From positions 1-36,183 of IMG/VR virus record IMGVR_UViG_3300043436_002769: 36,183 bases of DNA; one strand, 5' to 3'. Source of the stretch: a virus. The first letter of the stretch is position 1. Each line of letters begins with the position of its first letter. This document shows positions 28,003 through 35,731 of this stretch, one piece after another. The translations under genes and the position numbers were made by a program. Below the pieces are notes generated by a model. That model was not told the DNA's origin, made no database searches, and worked only from the letters and a program-made list of their open reading frames with translations.

Positions 28003-30227
28003 CACATCACCCCTGGAGGCATCGGCATGCCAGGCATCGCCAAGGGCGGCGCCGGCTGCACTGGCAGCTGATCAGGCAACGGCCCCTGGGCCGTGCCAAA
28101 CATGGTCTTAAGCTCGTTGCGCTGCCGATCGACCTCGGCCTTGATCACGGCCATGTCGACCTGCGCGCCATACTTGGCTTGGATCTCGGCCGCCTTGAGC
28201 AGCGCGTCGACGTAAAGCTTGTCGCGCTCGAGATCCGCGTCGGCCGCGGCCTTCTGGCGCTCGAGCTCCTGCTTGGCCGCGTTAATCAGGATGTCCGCCT
28301 TGACCTTCTCGGCCTCGACCTGGGCCAGCAGCGTCGCCGGATCAGGCTTGTTCGCCCCCTGCGACATCTGCTGCATGAAGGCCTGCACCTCCTCGGGCTG
28401 GATCTCCTTCCAAAATGCACTTGGGTCTTGGAAGCCAGCCAATTGCGTTACCTGCGCAAGCGCACCGCGCAATTGAACCAGGTCGACGAGGGGGTTGTAC
28501 GGCCCGTAGGTCTGGATGACCTCCTTCTGCTGGCCAATGATCTGCGTCAGGAAGGCCATGCGCTGCTCGTCTGAGCCACGGCCCAGCGCGATGTTCACGA
28601 TCATGTCCATGCCGGCGTCCCAGCCCCGCGGGTCGATCGGCACGAACTTATTACGCAGGCGGATGATCTTGGCCTTGTCCTGGTGCCGCACGACCAGGCC
28701 CAGGAGGCCCTGGAAGCACCGCTTCAGCCCATCGGCAAAGAGGCGCGCGATCATCTCTATGCGCTCCTGGGAGCTCGACAGCTGGGCTTGGACGGCCGCG
28801 CGGGTAGTGGACTGCAGCACGTCGGCATCAAGGCCCTGGGAGGCCCTAGAAATGCCCGTGCGCTGGGTCTTAACCTCGTCCAGATAGGCCATGACGCCGA
28901 GGGCCTGCTGGCCCACGAAAGGCTCGGCCAGCGGCTGCACCATGCCAGGCGCGCGGGCGCGGATGATCGCCCCGGTCTCGACGTTCATCACGTCGGCCAT
29001 GTTCACCTGGTTCTCGACCACCACCGTGCGGGGGTGGATGGACTGCGCCAGGCTGTCCAGCGTGTTCCGCATGATCGAAGATTTGATCATCTGCAGATCC
29101 ATTGTCTGGTCTGCGATCGACTGCCCAAAGATCGTGTGCGGCGTCGGATCCGGCGCCAGGATGGCAAAAGGCACCTTCTGCACCACCTCGCTGTGCAGGA
29201 TGTAGGAGCCATTGCCCACGCTGCAGACCTTGTGCAGCTCGGCAATGCCGTCCCCATCGCGGTCGGCGCGGATGTAGCTCTCGACGTAGAAGACCTTGTC
29301 GGTCGTCTCGTCAGTGGTCTGCGTGATGCCAAAGAAGCTCTGGTCCGCCGGGTTGCGGATCAGCACCTCGTTGTTCATGTCGAAGCCGCCTGTGCCGGCG
29401 TTCTGCTCGATCACGTCGCGCGGGTAGCCCATGGCCACCAGCTCGGAGATCGTCGCCAGCTTGCGCCGGCCGACATAGATCGCGTCGTCGAGGCTGGTCG
29501 CCTCGTTATCGATGAGGAACTGCTCGGGCGGGATGCACTCAACCACATAGCGCGGATTGCGCTTCACGCGGCGGATGCGCAGATCAGTCTTGGCCTCGCC
29601 GGTGGTCATGTCGACCACCTCGGTCAGGCTCTCGACCTCGACCTCGGGATCCGACGTCAGAAGGGCGATTTCCTCCGGCAGAAGGCCTGAGTAGTCGTAA
29701 TACTCGACCGCCTCCTCGTCGACCTTGTACCAGGTGAGCACGCCGGTCTTGCAGATCAGCGCGTCTTTCATCGCGTCGTGCAGGATGCGGAAGCCGGGGT
29801 TCTCCTGCATGAAGACGTAATTGATCAGGTCGGTGGCCTGCTCCGCGGCCGCAATATCCTCGGCCCCCTTCGGCACAAACTCGATCACCTTGTCGCCGCC
29901 GGTGAAGATCCGCAACAGCGAAGGCAGCATGGCCAGGACAGTGTCCCGCACCTCGGTCAGGATGACCTGGCTGCGCCCCTCTTCCTCGTTCCCCAGAGGG
30001 TCGCCCAGGTAGTAGGCCATCGCAGCTTCGCGCTCAGGCGCGAGATAGCTGTCGATGTAGGTCTGGCTGTCGGTAATCGCCTGGAAGACGATGTAGCGGA
30101 ACTCCTCGTCATCCATCGGCTCGTTCTGCGGCAGCATGTAGCCGGTGGCGTCGTTGTAGACGTCACTGCCCACGGGCAGATTTACGACATCGGGGTCATA
30201 CCGGCCTGGTGTAATGCCTTGAGCCAT
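28002..30227 (-). CDS. Portal protein, P22-like, 741 aa
   Basis: The 741-residue chain opens MAQGITPGRYDPDVV. Diagnostic stretches are EAAMAYYLGDPLGNEEEGRS, DTVLAMLPSLLRIFTGGDKV, the middle HTIFGQSIADQTMDLQMIKS and GISRASQGLDADVLQST. Its last ~170 residues form a long helical region (the P22-like barrel, RQKAAADADLERDKLYVDAL). Portals form the 12-subunit ring through which DNA enters the capsid. The start at 30227 is favoured over 30251 because the latter overlaps the methyltransferase gene. Confidence 0.92.
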   Translation of the reverse strand: MAQGITPGRYDPDVVNLPVGSDVYNDATGYMLPQNEPMDDEEFRYIVFQAITDSQTYIDSYLAPEREAAMAYYLGDPLGNEEEGRSQVILTEVRDTVLAMLPSLLRIFTGGDKVIEFVPKGAEDIAAAEQATDLINYVFMQENPGFRILHDAMKDALICKTGVLTWYKVDEEAVEYYDYSGLLPEEIALLTSDPEVEVESLTEVVDMTTGEAKTDLRIRRVKRNPRYVVECIPPEQFLIDNEATSLDDAIYVGRRKLATISELVAMGYPRDVIEQNAGTGGFDMNNEVLIRNPADQSFFGITQTTDETTDKVFYVESYIRADRDGDGIAELHKVCSVGNGSYILHSEVVQKVPFAILAPDPTPHTIFGQSIADQTMDLQMIKSSIMRNTLDSLAQSIHPRTVVVENQVNMADVMNVETGAIIRARAPGMVQPLAEPFVGQQALGVMAYLDEVKTQRTGISRASQGLDADVLQSTTRAAVQAQLSSSQERIEMIARLFADGLKRCFQGLLGLVVRHQDKAKIIRLRNKFVPIDPRGWDAGMDMIVNIALGRGSDEQRMAFLTQIIGQQKEVIQTYGPYNPLVDLVQLRGALAQVTQLAGFQDPSAFWKEIQPEEVQAFMQQMSQGANKPDPATLLAQVEAEKVKADILINAAKQELERQKAAADADLERDKLYVDALLKAAEIQAKYGAQVDMAVIKAEVDRQRNELKTMFGTAQGPLPDQLPVQPAPPLAMPGMPMPPGVM

Positions 30228-30231
30228 CGTC

Positions 30232-30789
30232 TTAGACCTTCTTCCTAACACGCCACCACTGCCAGCCCGCCTCGGACCCGACCTCGTGGCTTGGGAAAAA
30301 CTCGTTCACAGCCTGCTTTACACCTTCCATGGGCAGATCGTCACCACCAATTACGCCCCCAGGCTTCAAGCGCGGCCACCAGGCCTGCAAATCGGCTATG
30401 ACGTCCTCGTAACCATGGCCGGCGTCGACCCAAATGAAATCGACGCTCTCCTCTGGGAATAAACCAGCCGCCGGCACGGTCGGCATGCGCAAAACATTGG
30501 CCTTGGGATACCCGGCGCGGCCGATATTGGCCAGGAAGAGCTCGTAGACCTTCTCGAGCTCGGGATCCTGCTGATGCTCAGGCTCGCAAGAACCGCCCCA
30601 ATGGTCGACAAAATAAATCGCAGGCGTTTTTCCTGCGTTAAGGGCCTCGACCAGTAAAAAGCACGCCGATCGGCCCTTCCAGCACCCCAATTCCACGAAG
30701 ACAGACCCGTCAGACGCCTCACGAAGGGCGTCCTTGTAGGGCTTGGTGAAGTTAAACCAGCCCTGGATCTCTTCGTAGTAGTGCTTCAA
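30232..30789 (-). CDS. Class I SAM-dependent methyltransferase, 185 aa
   Basis: Motif I VFVELGCWKGRSA near residues 30-42 (GxGxxS variant), an acidic IYFVDHWGG near 60, and WVDAGHGYEDVIADLQAWWP then LKPGGVIGGDD near 120-150 match Methyltransf_24-like enzymes that modify small molecules or glycans. The substrate cannot be read from the sequence. The TTG start overlaps the upstream stop as TTGA. It is next to a glycosyltransferase in the virion operon, so decorating the virion, the cell surface or DNA are possible roles. Confidence 0.8.
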   Translation of the reverse strand: MKHYYEEIQGWFNFTKPYKDALREASDGSVFVELGCWKGRSACFLLVEALNAGKTPAIYFVDHWGGSCEPEHQQDPELEKVYELFLANIGRAGYPKANVLRMPTVPAAGLFPEESVDFIWVDAGHGYEDVIADLQAWWPRLKPGGVIGGDDLPMEGVKQAVNEFFPSHEVGSEAGWQWWRVRKKV

Positions 30790-30947
30790 CGCTTCTTCGC
30801 CTTGCCGGCCTCGCTCATGGCGATCGCCAGGGCCTGCTTCTGGCTCTTCACCACCGGCCCCTTCTTAGAGCCGGAATGCAGCATGCCGCCCTTCCACTCT
30901 TTCATGACCTGGCCCACCTTCTTATCGGCCTTCGACATCTTCTTCAT
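30786..30947 (-). CDS. DUF6496-like small basic protein, 53 aa
   Basis: MKKMSKADKKVGQVMKEWKG, GMLHSGSKKG and KSQKQALAIAMSEAGKAKKR. This matches the common Lys-rich phage/bacterial family DUF6496 (KEFKxGxLxSGSKKGPxVKxRKQAIAIAxSEAGKA). Probably binds nucleic acid, but no function is known. The start overlaps the glycosyltransferase stop (ATGA). Too short for most gene finders. Confidence 0.8.
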   Translation of the reverse strand: MKKMSKADKKVGQVMKEWKGGMLHSGSKKGPVVKSQKQALAIAMSEAGKAKKR

Positions 30948-31624
30948 GCTGCGCTCTCCATGATCTTGGCCGCGGCCTCGTCCACATCGCTCGGAATATC
31001 AGCCCGACACGCCTCTGCGTGGTCGTGCGTGAACTCCATCTTGCCGATGTGCTTCACATCCTTCGACAGGTCGTGATCCACCCACACCTTGAAGCCGTGC
31101 GCCTGGGCAAGCTTGCAGAAATAGATGTCCTCGCCCACATACATGCCACCGCTCGGCAGGTAGGACACGTTGAACCAGGGCTGAGGCAGCTTGCGCAAGA
31201 CCTCAGTCTTCACCAGCATCGCTCCCATGCCGATCGCATCCACCTCCTCGAGGCCCGTGCGGTCGTGCGAGTAGATGCACTTTAGCGTCGCGAAATCAGA
31301 AAAGGCCACCGTCTTCACCGGCAGGCGCCTGGTCGCGTAATTGCACGCCACGATGTCCTTGCCGTGCGCCACGAGCTTCTCGAGCAGGTAGGGCGGGAAG
31401 CGCATGTCGCTGTCCAGGTACAGCACATATTCCGCGCCCGACGTCAGCGCCATGCGCGCCAGCTTCGCGCGCTGATCCGCGATCAGCGTCCCGTTGACAA
31501 TATGGACGTCAAAGCGCGCCCCAACAGGCGCGGCCGCATACCAACGCGCCGACATGATCGCCAGATCGTGCGCAAAACCAGTGGCAACCTCATCGCGCGC
31601 GGGAATGCAGATCGAGACATTCAT
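30944..31624 (-). CDS. Glycosyltransferase family 2-like (GT-A), 226 aa
   Basis: The N-terminus MNVSICIPARDEVATGFAHD is the first strand of a GT-A fold, and YVLYLDSDMRFPPYLLEKLV carries the DxD metal-binding motif near residues 70-72. GEDIYFCKLAQAHGF near 175-190 is the usual late GT2 acidic motif (xEDxxFxxR-like). It transfers a sugar from a nucleotide sugar. Placement in the virion operon beside a methyltransferase suggests modification of a virion or host-surface molecule. Start/stop overlaps tie it to both neighbours. Confidence 0.88.
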   Translation of the reverse strand: MNVSICIPARDEVATGFAHDLAIMSARWYAAAPVGARFDVHIVNGTLIADQRAKLARMALTSGAEYVLYLDSDMRFPPYLLEKLVAHGKDIVACNYATRRLPVKTVAFSDFATLKCIYSHDRTGLEEVDAIGMGAMLVKTEVLRKLPQPWFNVSYLPSGGMYVGEDIYFCKLAQAHGFKVWVDHDLSKDVKHIGKMEFTHDHAEACRADIPSDVDEAAAKIMESAA

Positions 31625-33300
31625 CAGTACCGATCCTCCTGGCCGCCGAGAAGGCCGCCGACGCCTAGGCCGCCGCCGGCAAGGCCAAGCAGTGGCCGCT
31701 CGCCGCGGATCATCATTCGCAGCGTGTCCTGAGGATCCTCGCCGCGCATGCGCGCCGTGTACTCAACGCGCTCATTGAACAGCTGAGGGAAGGTCCGCGT
31801 GGGCGGAGACGCCAGGCCTGTCAGCTGGCCAGCGCCAGCCCAGGCCGCGGCCTGCGTATCGGCCGGCGGAAGGCTAAAGCCCTGGCCCAGGCGGGCATAG
31901 AGCTGCTCGGCGGCCGCATATTCGTTATCGCGCGGCTTGCTCGCCCAGAAGGACGGGATCCCGACCGCCTCGTCCATCGTGAGGCGCCCCTCGCGGAACA
32001 GCTGCTGAGGGCGGAAGGTGATCTTCTTGCCGTCAGGCGAGACCTCGCCGTAACGCTGCGCCATGGTCAGGAGCTCGCGCTCTTCATCAGCCAGGTTTGC
32101 CACGGCCTTGCCGGTCTTATTCGGCACTGAGATCGACGTCTCGAGGAACTCAGGGTCGCGCGTCCGCATGCCGATGTTGCGGAAGGCATGCGTGTCGACC
32201 GTTACCGGCGTCAGGTTGCCCTGCAGGTTCTCCGAGAACGACGCCGGCTTCGGGTTCTGCAATACATTGAAGCCGCCATTCTGGATCGTCGCCGCGTTCT
32301 GCAGATGCAGGTTCTGCGCCACATGGCCGTATGGGTAAATCAGATCCTCCTTTGCAAGAGGCTGGCCGTCGCGCGTGTAGTAGAAGCTCGCATTGCGGAT
32401 ATTCGTCGACACGTCAGACCGCGGCGACGTCGCCGCGACATAGTCCATGTACCGGCGGAAACGCTGGGGTCCAACCTCCGGCCCCAGCTCCGCGATGAAG
32501 GCCTGGAGGATCGGATCTGTGTGATACCAGCGATCGGCGCCCATATCGACGCCCGACTGAATGCTGCCGCGCACGCCCTCCGTCACGTCGGGGTTCTCAA
32601 GCGCACGCTGCATGCGAGGCGACACGCCACGCGGCGGCACCACACGCTCAAGAGGCGCCTGAGGCGTAGATCCAACACCGGCAGCCCGAGAAAGATCAAT
32701 CGGCCCCACGCCCGGCGCCTCTGAGGCGAGCTCACGCAGAACAGACTGCTGCGCCCGCGTGTACTCCGGCCCCTTCACCGCATACCCCTCGGGGGTCACA
32801 GGCGCGCGCGCAGTACGGCCACCACCGCCGGTCACCGCATCGACAGCACGCTGCATGACATTCCGCGCCCCACGCGCCACCGCATCGCCGCGCCCAGCCT
32901 CAGCCTCGCTTGGCTCCATGCCCAACAGGCCACCGCCAAGCGCCAAAGCCGCACGACCAGCTGCCGGCGCCATACGACCCAAAGGACCAGCCGCCATCAG
33001 CGCGACATCGCCGGCCGTCTGAGGCATCAAGAACTCAACCGCACCCGTCGTGCGGCCCGCCCGGCTTGCCACACGATCGGCAGCAGAAGCCGCCATAGCC
33101 GGATCAACACCCCGGCTCACCGCATAGTCATAGGTCTGCTGCCGGATCCGGTCAGGCATCGACAGGAAATAGTCGTAAGCATCGCCAACAGCCTGCCCAG
33201 CACGATTGAGATACCCAGCGACACCAGGCTGCGCAGCCGCTCGCTCACGACGGCGGCCCCTGACCTCTTCATCGTCCTCGCGATCGAGCAGACCAGCCAT
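31624..33300 (-). CDS. Virion-operon protein with possible DNA-glycosylase-like domain, 558 aa
   Basis: Residues ~1-170 are helical with an Ala/Gly-rich hydrophobic segment (GPLGRMAPAAGRAALALGGG). The middle contains YMDYVAATSPRSDVSTNIRN and, later, LTPVTVDTHAFRNIGM. The 'AATSPR...N-R-A' plus 'VTVDTHAFRN' pair is shared with a phage domain family (DUF7178-like) and resembles the end of an HhH-GPD glycosylase fold, where an Asp activates the base cut. The late region ends LLGLAGGGLGVGGLLGG. It may be an ejected effector acting on DNA, but this is speculative. Confidence 0.55.
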   Translation of the reverse strand: MAGLLDREDDEEVRGRRRERAAAQPGVAGYLNRAGQAVGDAYDYFLSMPDRIRQQTYDYAVSRGVDPAMAASAADRVASRAGRTTGAVEFLMPQTAGDVALMAAGPLGRMAPAAGRAALALGGGLLGMEPSEAEAGRGDAVARGARNVMQRAVDAVTGGGGRTARAPVTPEGYAVKGPEYTRAQQSVLRELASEAPGVGPIDLSRAAGVGSTPQAPLERVVPPRGVSPRMQRALENPDVTEGVRGSIQSGVDMGADRWYHTDPILQAFIAELGPEVGPQRFRRYMDYVAATSPRSDVSTNIRNASFYYTRDGQPLAKEDLIYPYGHVAQNLHLQNAATIQNGGFNVLQNPKPASFSENLQGNLTPVTVDTHAFRNIGMRTRDPEFLETSISVPNKTGKAVANLADEERELLTMAQRYGEVSPDGKKITFRPQQLFREGRLTMDEAVGIPSFWASKPRDNEYAAAEQLYARLGQGFSLPPADTQAAAWAGAGQLTGLASPPTRTFPQLFNERVEYTARMRGEDPQDTLRMMIRGERPLLGLAGGGLGVGGLLGGQEDRY

Positions 33301-33818
33301 TACTCTTCCTCCTCGGCACTCATATCCTCAGAAGAACCGCCCTCAGCCTCGCCGTACTCTTCGCCGCCCTCTTCCTCGTACTCTTCCTCGTACTCTTCCT
33401 CGCCCTCCTCGTCGCCCTCGTCCTTAATCGGACCGCCGACAATCCAGGCAGAGCACGTCCGCGCAGCCGCGCACTTGAAATCAAAGATCTCGCAGAAACC
33501 AAGATCACCCGCCTCGACGACCTCCATCGCATCTTCATTCCGGTCGTCAGACAAGCCATTCTCAATGCACGCCAGCATGCGAGAGGTCTGATTAAACGCG
33601 CCGCAATTGCCGCAACGCATCGTCTTGGCCTCGTCGGCCGGCACGTCCCAACGCGCCGCCATACGCTGCCAATACTGATCATTGGGCTCGTTAGGGTTCA
33701 TCGGACCATAGTCCGCCTTGTCAATCGCACGACCCCGATTGCGAAGGTTCAACGTCAGATCACCCGTCGCCGCCGGGCAAGCCTCGCCACCCTCAACGTC
33801 GTCCATCATCTCGGCCAT
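33300..33818 (-). CDS. Cys-rich protein with highly acidic tail, 172 aa
   Basis: Starts at 33818 (MAEMMDDVEGGEACPAATGD...). A cysteine cluster MRCGNCGAFNQTSRMLACIE then FCEIFDFKCAAARTCSAW gives six closely spaced Cys that could bind iron-sulfur or zinc. The last ~35 residues are almost all Glu/Tyr/Gly/Asp (EEEYEEEYEEEGGEE). The ends of the gene overlap neighbours. The Cys pattern is common in phages and labelled hypothetical; the acidic tail might mimic nucleic acid or bind the basic small proteins encoded upstream. Confidence 0.7.
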   Translation of the reverse strand: MAEMMDDVEGGEACPAATGDLTLNLRNRGRAIDKADYGPMNPNEPNDQYWQRMAARWDVPADEAKTMRCGNCGAFNQTSRMLACIENGLSDDRNEDAMEVVEAGDLGFCEIFDFKCAAARTCSAWIVGGPIKDEGDEEGEEEYEEEYEEEGGEEYGEAEGGSSEDMSAEEEE

Positions 33819-33819
33819 C

Positions 33820-33978
33820 TCACTTACCCTTCTTGCGCGCAGCACGAATATTGTCGACAGCGTTCGGATAAGGCCGACCCGCCTTCGCCGCCATCGCCTT
33901 CGCCGCTGCCTTCCGGCCAGGCGAAAGCTTCTTGTCACCCTTCGTCGGATCAGGCGTCCGCCACACAGGCTTCTTCAT
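33820..33978 (-). CDS. Small basic protein, 52 aa
   Basis: MKKPVWRTPDPTKGDKKLSP, GRKAAAKAMAAKAGRPYPNA and VDNIRAARKKGK. A Lys/Arg/Ala-rich protein that probably binds nucleic acid. The start overlaps the previous stop as ATGA, and the stop lies one base before the acidic protein. Similar short basic proteins follow terminases in related phages; no function is known. Confidence 0.72.
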   Translation of the reverse strand: MKKPVWRTPDPTKGDKKLSPGRKAAAKAMAAKAGRPYPNAVDNIRAARKKGK

Positions 33979-34274
33979 TTCACCTTGCCCTTGTTCCGCG
34001 CCGAAATAGCCTTAGCCTTCGACCGCGCATCTGCCTTACTCGACGCACCCCAAGCCCGCAAAGACAAAAGGAGCCGCGTCGGCTCCCCATCCTTAAACTC
34101 AGGCCCCGGCATGTTCCCCATACGCGCCAAAAACGACGCACGACGCGGGTTGTCGCCGCTCTTCACAGGGGGCTTCAAATCCATGCCCTGAGCACGCGCA
34201 GAAGCACGCCCCTTCGCATTCAAGCCACCACTCGGGCTCTTACCCTCAGCACGCTGCCAAGCCGGCGTCTTCAT
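33975..34274 (-). CDS. DUF6321-like basic protein, 99 aa
   Basis: TPAWQRAEGKSPSGGLNAKG, PVKSGDNPRRASFLARMGNM and EPTRLLLSLRAWGASSKADA are hallmarks of DUF6321, a conserved basic phage family of unknown function. It is the first gene of the virion operon, 40 bp downstream of an operator copy (34314-34330). Its basic composition suggests nucleic-acid binding. Confidence 0.82.
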   Translation of the reverse strand: MKTPAWQRAEGKSPSGGLNAKGRASARAQGMDLKPPVKSGDNPRRASFLARMGNMPGPEFKDGEPTRLLLSLRAWGASSKADARSKAKAISARNKGKVK

Positions 34275-34313
34275 CCAAGAAAACCCCCGAAATCCACACA
34301 GAACCTAATCACC

Positions 34314-34330
34314 TTGCGCACAGAACGCAA
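34314..34330. promoter_or_regulatory. Operator copy 4 before the virion operon
   Basis: TTGCGCACAGAACGCAA is a perfect TTGCG-N7-CGCAA repeat, flanked by CACC as compared with CGCC in the other copies. On the minus strand TTGCGT serves as a possible -35, with TAGGTT 17 bases on, leading to the DUF6321 gene. It fills the 59-bp gap between the end of the large terminase gene and the start of the virion operon. Confidence 0.7.
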
Positions 34331-34333
34331 GAA

Positions 34334-35731
34334 TTAAACCACACCCCTAATCCCACGCTTCAAAGGCTTACCCGCCACCCAGGCCGTCCCACGACCACCC
34401 ACCAGCGCCGCCTGGCCGGCAAAGGTTAGGCAAAGAGCGTCTGATAAATCCGGCGACCGAAAACCCCGTTTCTTAAGGCTGTCCTTACTCTCAACGACGA
34501 TCTTCCCCGTCGACGTGAACGAATACCTTGGGGTAACCAGCTCGTGCCGCAGCACTTCATCCTTCGGTAGCTTCACCGCGCGGGTAGCCAGCCAATCCTT
34601 GGCGGCCAACCACAGCTCGTCCCTCAGCCGGTGGGCATTGGGGTTCATGGCAGAACTCTCCGCCACATTCACGTCCCGCACATTCAAACCCATCTCACGC
34701 AGCCGGTCCGCCACCCCAGACCCCAGCCCAATCGTGTCCACACAGATCTCCGCCGGCGCATCTTTCTTCGCCTCATTAACCACCGCACCCACGGTCTGCA
34801 TCAAATCCAAGCCACCCCAGTGCCGGATCTCCAACACCACATTGCCCTTCCTCTTGCACAAGGCCGTGCGGTCAGTACCAAAGCGCGCAACGTCCAAGCC
34901 ATACACCAAAGGCTCCGAAACCCCCACCGTCACGTCACGATCCAAGGCCCCATCCACCAGCTCGGCCGGTATCAGCGTGTCGTCGTCCGCCAGCGCGAAC
35001 TCACCCAAGACCCGGATCCGAAACGCATTGCTGCTCTCGCCATACGTCGCCGCGATCTGCGAAATAAAATCCTTCGAGACCAACGGATTGTTCGCGCACG
35101 AAACGTGCATCCGATGCCAATCCTGCGCCAGGTCGTGGTGCGTCTTGTAAAACAACCCGCTGTTGCGCGTCGGGTTGCTGATCAAGATCGTGCTCGCACT
35201 ATGCCCCGACATCGAACCAGCAGCCGCCTCAAACACCGCCTCCGGCACAGCTGACGCCTCGTCCACCACCAGCAGCACATGCTCTGAGTGGACACCCGCC
35301 AGCGCCTCAGGCCGCTCGCTGCTGCTGGTCCTGACCGAGATAAACGAGCTCTCCGGCGCGCCCTTCAACGCAATCCGATCGCTGAAGACCTCGAAACTGT
35401 CCCGCAACACAGGCGGCAGCTTGTTCACCCAGGTCTTCAGCTCGGCATACAACGCATCGAACAACTGCGCAGCAGTGGGCGCCGTAACAACACTCTTCTG
35501 CGGGTAGCGCGTCGTCATGTGCCAGATCAAAGCCCAGCTGCAGGCCGTCGACTTCCCCACACCATGGCCGGCACGCACACTCAAGCGCCGCTCGCCCCTG
35601 GCGATCGCACGCAGGAAATCCTCCTGCCAAGGCAACGGAACCGCGCCCAACACGTTCCGCACAAAAGCCACCGGGTCGTTCCGATAGGCCTCCAGAAAGG
35701 TTAGGAATTGGTTCTTGTCGGTCTCGCTCAT
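34334..35731 (-). CDS. terL: Terminase large subunit, 465 aa
   Basis: The ATPase domain has Walker A AGHGVGKST at ~54-62 and Walker B LLVVDEAS at ~153-160, with a TSSSERPEALAG loop before it. The nuclease domain carries YGLDVARFGTD (Asp280), ICVDTIGLGSGVAD (Asp332) and SPDLSDALCLT (Asp428/431). It drives DNA into the portal and cuts it (headful or cos). Length and motifs fit the P22/Sf6-type group. The start overlaps the small terminase stop as ATGA. A repressor-type operator lies just past its stop. Confidence 0.96.
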   Translation of the reverse strand: MSETDKNQFLTFLEAYRNDPVAFVRNVLGAVPLPWQEDFLRAIARGERRLSVRAGHGVGKSTACSWALIWHMTTRYPQKSVVTAPTAAQLFDALYAELKTWVNKLPPVLRDSFEVFSDRIALKGAPESSFISVRTSSSERPEALAGVHSEHVLLVVDEASAVPEAVFEAAAGSMSGHSASTILISNPTRNSGLFYKTHHDLAQDWHRMHVSCANNPLVSKDFISQIAATYGESSNAFRIRVLGEFALADDDTLIPAELVDGALDRDVTVGVSEPLVYGLDVARFGTDRTALCKRKGNVVLEIRHWGGLDLMQTVGAVVNEAKKDAPAEICVDTIGLGSGVADRLREMGLNVRDVNVAESSAMNPNAHRLRDELWLAAKDWLATRAVKLPKDEVLRHELVTPRYSFTSTGKIVVESKDSLKKRGFRSPDLSDALCLTFAGQAALVGGRGTAWVAGKPLKRGIRGVV

